Below are positions 57,014 to 64,000 of a DNA stretch of 64,000 bases, piece by piece (within the stretch, counting starts at the first letter, position 1; the number at the start of each line of letters is the position of its first letter). Source of the stretch: Brachionus koreanus (taxonomy: Eukaryota; Rotifera; Eurotatoria; Ploima; Brachionidae); assembly GCA_016987375.1 (NCBI GenBank), contig PJRA01000172.1:235450-299449 (forward strand), given 5' to 3'. Below the pieces are notes generated by a model. The model was not told the DNA's origin. It was given only the letters and a program-made list of their open reading frames with translations, and searched no databases. The translations under genes were made by a program, and so were the position numbers.

Positions 57014-58323
57014 ATGTTTTGTATTGAAGCACCATCTCAAATATTACCAGAAGATTATCTCTTTAAAAATAGTCAATCAAAAGTTATAAAAATCAAGGAT
57101 GGAATTGAAATTCATCTTATTCATATAAATGAAAATTCGGATCTGAATCAGAAAAATAATATACTTCCAAAAACAGAGCAATCGGTAGTCACTGAACAAA
57201 TTAAAAAAGTCAATTTAACCGAACCCATTCGTGATTCAACAAAAGAAAAAAATAATGCTAAAAAAATTTTGAGAGAAAATTTCTTGAGCCTTCAAATGAA
57301 TAGTCTATTCTCAATGGTTGAGAGTGATATTTTTGAGAGAAAGCAAGAGAAAAACATTATTTATTTGGATGGAACAAATAAATATGGTTTAAAAATTATT
57401 TATAAAAAAATTTTTTTGAAGCCACCTGAAAACATTTTGATCCCAACAACAGGAACCATTTTTTTAATTCATGGTGTTGGAGGAAATTCACTAGTTTGGA
57501 AACATCAGTTGAAATATTTTTCAGAAAAAAACTATGAATTGATTGCCATTGATCTAATAGGACACGGTAAGAGCACTAAAAGCAAAATATTTTTACATTA
57601 CGAATTTAATGAAATTTGCTCACATATCAGAACTATATTTGATAAATTTAGCAGAAATTATAATATAATAATTGGCCATAGCTACGGAAGTTCATTTGCG
57701 GTGAATTTGTCTCAAGAAAGAAGAGATTTGATACAGAAAGTGGTTCTTATTTCTGGAGGAATGCCATATCCTTTGAGTAGATAACAAGTTTTTTTTTTTC
57801 TATTTTTTACCCATTTTTTTTAGATTATATAAATCCTGTTTTAAATGCCCCGCTAATAATGTTTAAACTGATAAAACCTTTCATCGACTGTCACTTTTTT
57901 TGGTAACTTTTTTTTTGTTTCTAAATTCTCATACAAATTTTGACTAATTGATTATTCAGTTCTGCATTTAGTCATGATTTTAAAGAAAAAAATAGTGATA
58001 TGTTCTATATTTCAGCCGAAAGTTTGTTTTATACCATGAAAGGCCAATATTGGCAACCAAGCTATTCAAAGTCAGAATACTTTAGAAACCAAAAAGTTTT
58101 ACTTATTGAAGGATCAGATGACAATTTTGTGCCTTTTCAAGACGCTTTTGAAATGATGAGTGTAATTTTTTTTTCTAAATTATTTTTTTCTTAAATTAAA
58201 ATTTTCGTTTAGAGTCTTGAAAAGTGTTATTTAGTTCGAATTGAAAATGGATCACACATGGTCATGTTAGAAGAGCCAGAAATAACAAACAAACTAATTG
58301 AATTATTTTTAAATGATTGCTGA
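57014..58323 (+). CDS. ABHD8: ABHD8-like alpha/beta hydrolase
   Basis: Four exons, 57014-57776, 57824-57902, 57960-58161 and 58213-58323 (384 aa; human about 439). After a poorly conserved 130-residue N-terminus comes the hydrolase core: oxyanion loop FLIHGVGGNSLVWKHQL, AIDLIGHGKS, nucleophile elbow IIGHSYGSSFAVNL (Ser), acid region LLIEGSDDNFVPFQD (Asp), and catalytic His in IENGSHMVMLEEPE. KGQYWQPSY matches the ABHD8 SGQYWP segment. ABHD8 substrates are not established. The triad is complete, so the enzyme should be active. It is followed 159 bp later on the same strand by SEPSECS. Confidence 0.92.
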
Positions 58324-58482
58324 TTTTTTATTCGATTTCTATAAAAACTCATGAACATTTTGATTTCTAATTTTTTCTTTTTTTTTTGCATTGTTGTTAA
58401 ATTTAATTTTAATTTTATTAAATAAAAAAATTATATTTCATTGTTTATCCACGTGATCAAAAAAAAAAATTTTTTTTTTATA

Positions 58483-60145
58483 ATGAATGCCAAAAATGAA
58501 TTAATTTCTCATTTTGTTCCAAAATCTTACGCAGAACAAGCTCACCAGGTTCAAAATTCACGTGAAAACCAAATAAGAATATTACTAGAAAAGGTGCAAG
58601 GATAACTTTATTTTGTTTGAAGAAAATAAATTTATTTTTTTAGAGGAAAATTCCCGAAAAAGGATGGTCCGAAGATCAGATAGAAATGTTTCTTGGTGAA
58701 TTTTCACTTTTAGATAGTAACAATTTTCCAGATAATTGCGGACTTGGAGAAAGAGAAGGTCGGATTTTTTCAAACTTGGTGTCAAGAAGAAACTATCACT
58801 TTGCTCATGGAATCGGAAGATCAGGTGATCTAGCAGAAGTTCAGCCAAAAGCAATTGGTTCTAGTGTACTAAACAAACTTACTAATGAGCTTGTTCTTGA
58901 TTTATTGAAAATTAGCGGTCTCACTAATGTCGTAGATTGTATTATTGCCCCAATCGCAACCGGCATGACTCTTACGTTTTGCATGCTGTCTATTAGACAA
59001 TTTAAGCCAACTGCCCAATACGTAATAATGCCAAGAATTGATCAAAAATCTTGCATTAAATCAATCACATGTGCAGGTTTGGTTCTTTGTAGAATTTTCT
59101 AGTTCAAAATCTATAGATTAGTAAAGGTTTCATTCCTATAATTATTGAACCAAATAAAATTGGTGATGAGTTGGTAACTGATTTAAATGAAGTTGGAAAA
59201 AAAATCACTGAGTTAACACCAGAAAAGATAGCTTGTGTTTTGTCCACCACTAGTTGTTTTGCTCCTAGAGGACCAGATAAGTACTAATTAAAAAAAAAAG
59301 ATTTTTTTAAATTTTAAAAATTAATAAAAAGAGTCGAAGAATTGGCAAGCTTGTGCAAAAAGAATAATATATTTCATTTAGTTAATAATGCTTATGGAGT
59401 TCAATCAACTAAATTAACTCACATCCTAAATCAAGTAGATTTTTTGTTTTTTTTTAAATTTGAGAAAAATTAAGTTTCAATTATAAGGCCATAAGAAGTG
59501 GTCGTGTTGATGTAATTGTGCAATCAACTGATAAAAATATTATGGTACCAGTAGGCGGTACTATAATAGCGGTTAGTGACAAAGAAACTTTTCAAAAAAT
59601 TACTGAATTTTATCCTGGAAGGGCAAGTTTTTCTCAATCAATGGATGTATTAATAACAATTTTATCAATGGGAAGTGACGAATATAGATCTTTATTAAAA
59701 GAAAGAAAAGAATGCTTTAAATATTTAAAAAGCGAGCTTCAAAAGCTTGCTGAAAAATTTAACGAAAAAGTTCTAGAAACGCCCAACAATCCCATTTCGA
59801 TTGCTCTTACACTGAATAAATTTGGAACTGCTGGCAAGCAAATTACTGAAATAGGATCAATGCTTTTTACTAGAAGAGTTTCAGGTGTGAGGTATTTATT
59901 TATTTCTATTAGTTATTTTAGATGATTTAAATATTTCTTTTTGAATCAGAGTTGTTGTTCCTGGTGTTAACAAAAGTATCGTGTTAAATGGACATGTATT
60001 TAACAATTTTGGCTCTCATTCTAACTCAACTGATTATTCTTATTTGACTGCTGCCGCAGCCATAGGTGTAAAAAAATCAGAAATAGATTTATTTATTAAA
60101 AGATTAAATAAAACACTTGAATCAGTTAATACTCATAAAGACTAA
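58483..60145 (+). CDS. SEPSECS: SepSecS, O-phosphoseryl-tRNA(Sec) selenium transferase
   Basis: Six exons: 58483-58593, 58644-59076, 59127-59280, 59332-59434, 59488-59891 and 59950-60145 (466 aa; human 501). Conserved blocks: [80 protein letters not shown], the PLP-lysine segment [37 protein letters not shown] and [15 protein letters not shown]. It converts phosphoseryl-tRNA(Sec) to selenocysteinyl-tRNA(Sec) with selenophosphate and PLP. All substrate-phosphate and PLP motifs I can identify are intact. Its presence implies this animal makes selenoproteins. Confidence 0.96.
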
Positions 60146-60837
60146 TGTTTGATTCAAATTTATTTAAATAAATTAAGTTTCATTAAATAATTGCTTTAAT
60201 AATTTTTAAAATTTATTTATACATTATTTGTGAAATTTCAAAAAATATTAATAATGTAAGTGAAGAATACACAATTATTCTCAAAAGTTAAATTTTCTCA
60301 ATTTTCTCAAACATTTTAGCTTTGTGAATTGGCAAGAAAAATTTTTGTTCAAATTTCATTTCATAAAAAATGATCAAAACGTTTTAAAAGCGTAATTAAA
60401 TTTCAATGCATGTTTATTTTTGTTTAGTTTGTACTGTAACAATATTCAGCATTGTTGGTTTCAAAATGTTCAAAATCATTCATTTGTACAAATTAAAATC
60501 AATACTACTTTTTGGCAAGTTGAATTTGATTACCAATTTAAAATGTCATTTCAATTTTACAAATATCTTTTAATAAATTAAAATTTTTATTTATTGTTTA
60601 GAAAAATTAACAAAACTTTCTTTAAATTTATTCAAATAAAAATAAAATGATTAGAACAAAAAAATGAATTAAAAGTTTAGAATTAAAGGTATTTGAATTG
60701 ATGATACTTCTTTTTTTGAAAAAAATCACATTTATAATGAAAATCTTTAATAAATAAAATATTTGACTTTTCTGTAAAGAAAAAAAAATTCGACAATTTT
60801 TAATCAAAACCAGATATTCGTGAAACATGTCTTGTTA

Positions 60838-61135
60838 AAGGCGAAAATGTGCTTAAAGTGAGAAGGGTACAAGATTGGTTTAAAAGCTTAAAAGTGGTCA
60901 TACGAGCTTTGAAAGAAAGAATGATCAGGTAGACCAGCCATTCTCGATCAGAACATATTAAATAACCTTTGCATATCACGATACAGAGTTGTTTCTTATG
61001 ATATGACATATTTCTACAAATGCAATACTTTATTGTGAACAATTAGATTGAATGTATGCTTCACTTCAAGAAAAGCATGCTTCTTTTGTTAATGGAACGC
61101 TAAATTTGTTTCTTCAAAATAACGATTTTCCTTAT
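60838..61135 (+). mobile_element. Second mariner transposase remnant
   Basis: Plus-strand pieces: MLKVRRVQDWFKSLKSGHTS (mariner helix-turn-helix end, pattern Q.WF..FKSG), then RPAIL-like sequence, then after a deletion YCEQLD.MYASLQEKHASFV followed by NGTLNLFLQNND. The DDD catalytic core is missing and stops are present. It is the same family as 3435-3670 but deleted at different points. Confidence 0.7.
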
Positions 61136-61529
61136 TAATTTTTTTTTTTTGAAAGAATTAAATTTTTTTTTAAACCATACAGAAATATTTTATTTATAAT
61201 AGAATCTTAATTTCACAATTAATATTTCTTAATAAAGTTGGGTTTTACCTATTGAAATTTTAAAAATATTTAGATATTTATTAATTTCAAATAATATAAA
61301 ATAAATATTTAACTAATAATTACGGCATTTTTCGAATTTTTTATTCGAAATAAAATTATAAACAAAAATAAGAATAAAACTAATTTAAGTAATAAGTATA
61401 TTTAAATCAGAATATGAGTTTAAATACTGAAACAAGATTTGAATATATTCGAATTCTTTAAGACTTTTTTTTATTTTAGCTTGAAATAATCGTTCAAAAT
61501 GTCATTTATCATCAAAAGCATTCGATAGC

Positions 61530-62366
61530 TTATTTTTGTAATGAATTAGCAAGCCTTGAATAAATTTTCAATCAGTAAAAGTTAATGAATTAAAAAAACA
61601 ATGATTTAAATCAATTAAAAATGGGATTTAAATCATACAATTAATTCAAAGGAAATTACCATTCCATGGCTTCGTCAAGGCCGGTTCCTTTAATTGCTGA
61701 TGTTTTAAAAATTTGATATTTTCTATTTTTTAAAGATGGTAATCCAAGTGAGTTTGCTACTTCGGCCGCAGTCATGGCACCTTCAATGTCTTGTTTATTT
61801 GCAAAAACACACAATATGGCATTCTTAAGCTCATCTTCCTTGATTAAAAAAAAATAAACATTATTTTATTGCTTGTCTAAAGATGTACCTCTAACATTGC
61901 AAACAATTCTGTTTTAGAAATTCCGATTCTATCTCGATCCATACTATCCACCACATAAATGATAGCATCTGTATTAGAATAGTAGCATCGCCAATAAGGT
62001 CTTGTAAAATCATTAAAACATGCTTTTTTAGTGCAAAATTTTTACCTTATACTTGTCTGGCCTCCCAAATCCCAAACTTGAAATTTAAGGTTTTTATATG
62101 TAACAGTTTCAACATTAAAACCGATTGCTATTCAAGAAAAAAATTATTTTAACTTTAACTAAGTAAATAAACCTTACTAGGAATGGTCGTCACAACTTCA
62201 CCGACTTGAAGTCGATACAAAATGGTAGTTTTACCTAAAACATATCATTGATAAATATTTTTAGAAGATAAGCAAATAATTTACCAGCTCCATCTAAACC
62301 CAAAATGAGAATTCTTCTTTCCTTACTTCCAAACCAATTTGAAAATAAGCTCATAAAACCGCCCAT
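61530..62366 (-). CDS. ARL1: ARL1, Golgi ADP-ribosylation-factor-like GTPase
   Basis: Minus-strand exons 62285-62366, 62178-62234, 62046-62127, 61889-62000, 61660-61838 and 61530-61554 (178 aa; human 181). Met-Gly start for N-myristoylation ([18 protein letters not shown]). P-loop [15 protein letters not shown]. Switch 1 [17 protein letters not shown], switch 2 [22 protein letters not shown] base recognition ([10 protein letters not shown]) and [14 protein letters not shown] are all canonical. ARL1 recruits GRIP-domain golgins to the trans-Golgi. The last exon adds only LANSLQK. Practically identical motifs to vertebrate ARL1 make the assignment secure. Confidence 0.97.
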
Positions 62367-62955
62367 TTTTATTTAAACACTAAATTGACCAGCACTAAAC
62401 AAAATCACTTTTTAAAAACTTAAAACACGTAGTCGTTAGTTTTTTTTTTAAATTGAGATGACTAAAATATTTTTGCTTATACGAACAAATATCTGAATAC
62501 ATATTATTTTTAATTTATGAATCATTTATTATTTTAATTTTAAATTATAAATTTAAATAGCAAAATAAACTTCAGGACAACAACAACAACAAAAAAGTAA
62601 TCAAATATATATATTTTTTTTGCGCCAATTTTTTAATCAAAAAAGACAATTAGTATTGAATTAGTAATTTTCTTAATTTTAGTGTCAATGAATGTTTAAA
62701 ATTTATATAAATATCGTTTTAAATTTTTTTATAAAATAAAAATTTTATTTAAAATTTAAATTTATTTTTTTGATAAATGCAATTAGTTTCAATAAGTTGA
62801 ATAACTTTGGCGATTATTTTTATTTTTAAGTTTTGACATTTTTGGTTTTTTTAAATTCAAAAAATTATTTTAATAAATTATGTTCAAAATGAGATTAATT
62901 TTTTTTTTAGTTTTTATAATTGGTATGAAATTATTTTAACTATTAATGTAATTTG
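62367..62955. other. Divergent intergenic region ARL1 / OGFR
   Basis: 590 bp of AT-rich DNA with a short (CAA)n run near 62578 and a TA run near 62605. It probably holds both promoters. Confidence 0.35.
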
Positions 62956-64000
62956 ATGGATAAAAATACCATAGAAATAGGAAGCATTAATGATTCAATT
63001 AATGAATCATCCGAACTGTCTTCAGGTATGGAAAAAACAGCCGAAGATTCATGTGAAGTTGACTCCAACATTTTAACTAATTCAGACAAAGAATCAAATG
63101 AACAAGAAATTGAAACAAAAGATAAACTTTTGGTAAAAAAAAACTAAGCTTTTTTTATGCTTTATAACTAGAATTTGGATCATCTATTAATATTGATTCT
63201 TTTTCAGGCAAGAATAAAATTTTTTTTATTTTTAAAATTTTCTAAGAATGAAGATCCTAATGAAATTAGTGATAATAAAAGTTCTGATTCTGATGATTCA
63301 ATTGAAGAGTCGGAAGTGATTCAACAAACTGTAAAAAATACTATTCCAAAATATTTATCAATTGTTTAACTTTTAAAATATGAAGCGCTTGAAATTAGAT
63401 AAAAATTTAAAATTCTACCAAAGTCAAATAAAATCAGAGCCAAGTGGAGATTATATAGAAGAAATTCTGAATTGGTCAGATGACTTGCTCGAAGTTCATC
63501 ATGGATATATTCAATGGCTATTTCCAAATAGGGATCCAGGAATGAATATGAATTCACAACCATTACAGCAAGAAGAATTAGAAGTTTGACTAAAGCTTAA
63601 ATTAGATTTTTGATCAATTTAAAATTATAAGATAATGAAAAAAGATGAAGAAATAAAAAAAAAACTTATGAAAGCATTTCAAAGAATGCTCAAGTTCTAT
63701 GGAATGGAAATTAAAAAAGATTCTAACATTGAAAGAACAAAAAATTATAAAGAAAGATATAAAAATTTAATAAGGTTAAAGTATATTTTTTAAAATATGT
63801 TTAATAAGATTTTTTTTAAAAGAAATACGCACAATTTTTTAAGAATTACAAGAATTTTAAAATGCCTAGCGGAATTCGAATTATTTGAATATCAATATGA
63901 ATGGCTGGAATTTTTAATAAAAGAAATATTTGAGACCAAAGAACTAAGAAAATTAGAAAACAGTATGAAAAATTTTTTCATACAAACAATTAAAGATGAT
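62956..64000 (+). CDS. OGFR: OGFR-domain protein (opioid growth factor receptor-like), 3'-truncated by the window
   Basis: Exons 62956-63132, 63247-63330, 63386-63583, 63632-63774 and 63823 to beyond 64000. A small extra exon at 63172-63207 cannot be excluded. The first 85 residues are acidic and disordered (ESSELSSGMEKTAEDS, NKSSDSDDSIEESEV). The conserved domain follows: NLKFYQSQIKSEPSGDYIEE, HHGYIQWLFPNRDPGMN, LMKAFQRMLKFYGMEIKKD and NTHNFLRITRILKCLAEFEY, matching vertebrate OGFR (DYIQWLFPLREPGMN; FLLAYKMMLEFFGI; NYLRITRILKSLGELG). Vertebrate OGFR is a nuclear-envelope protein that binds Met-enkephalin; in invertebrates the ancestral function is unknown. Confidence 0.92.

Noticed and set aside
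63331..63385. Stop codon at 63367 ending the first part of the OGFR gene
   Set aside because: A GTAAAA donor at 63331 and an AG at 63385 remove it, leaving a 55-nt intron and a continuous OGFR domain.
1..64000. CRISPR arrays, prokaryotic operons, ribosome-binding sites
   Set aside because: The sequence is plainly a spliceosomal-intron-rich animal genome; no regularly spaced direct repeats were seen.

Overview
This is a nuclear genome window from an animal. The evidence is FEZF, GTSF1, OGFR, AMFR, SepSecS and P4-ATPase homologues, canonical GT-AG introns mostly 45-60 nt long, and very AT-rich intergenic DNA. Compact genes with tiny introns, a two-domain small heat-shock protein and short non-autonomous transposons would suit a monogonont rotifer such as Brachionus, or another small-bodied spiralian. 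The species is an inference and was not established. There are two runs of N, at 23767-24710 and 52191-52234.

Layout. 1-9.7 kb: RBM7-like (+), GTSF1-like (-), a possible small gene (-), MRPS27 (+), an unknown 210-aa protein (+) and a C8orf74-like gene (+). 9.7-11.5 kb: LINE 3' debris, a tRNA-derived SINE and a MITE fragment. 11.5-13.6 kb: a 714-aa disordered protein (-), followed by 4.3 kb with no gene seen. 17.9-21.2 kb: HAP40/F8A (-), starting 3 nt after the stop of TMEM234 (-), which carries a dead LINE in an intron. 21.5-22.4 kb: a TTAA-flanked foldback element and a decayed Merlin/ISXO2-like transposase. 22.6-28.9 kb: PYROXD1 (-) and INCENP (-). 29.6-36 kb: small HSP (+), STPG-repeat/LEXM-like (+) and FEZF (+). 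36.8-45.8 kb: MFSD2, VTI1A and ATP8A, all on the minus strand, transcribed ATP8A then VTI1A then MFSD2. 48-53 kb: one small unknown gene, then a repeat-rich stretch. 53-64 kb: AMFR/gp78 (-), ABHD8 (+), SEPSECS (+), ARL1 (-) and the 5' part of an OGFR-domain gene (+), cut by the window end.

Most genes are conserved housekeeping or cell-biology genes. Several share the secretory/endomembrane system (ARL1, VTI1A, ATP8A, AMFR). GTSF1 points to an active piRNA pathway, and SEPSECS to selenocysteine synthesis. The least conventional observation is the TMEM234-HAP40 pair: two unrelated proteins, same strand and same frame, separated by three bases.

Exon models were built by hand from conserved protein sequence, GT/AG sites and phase. 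Each listed model is frame-consistent except one intron in MFSD2.
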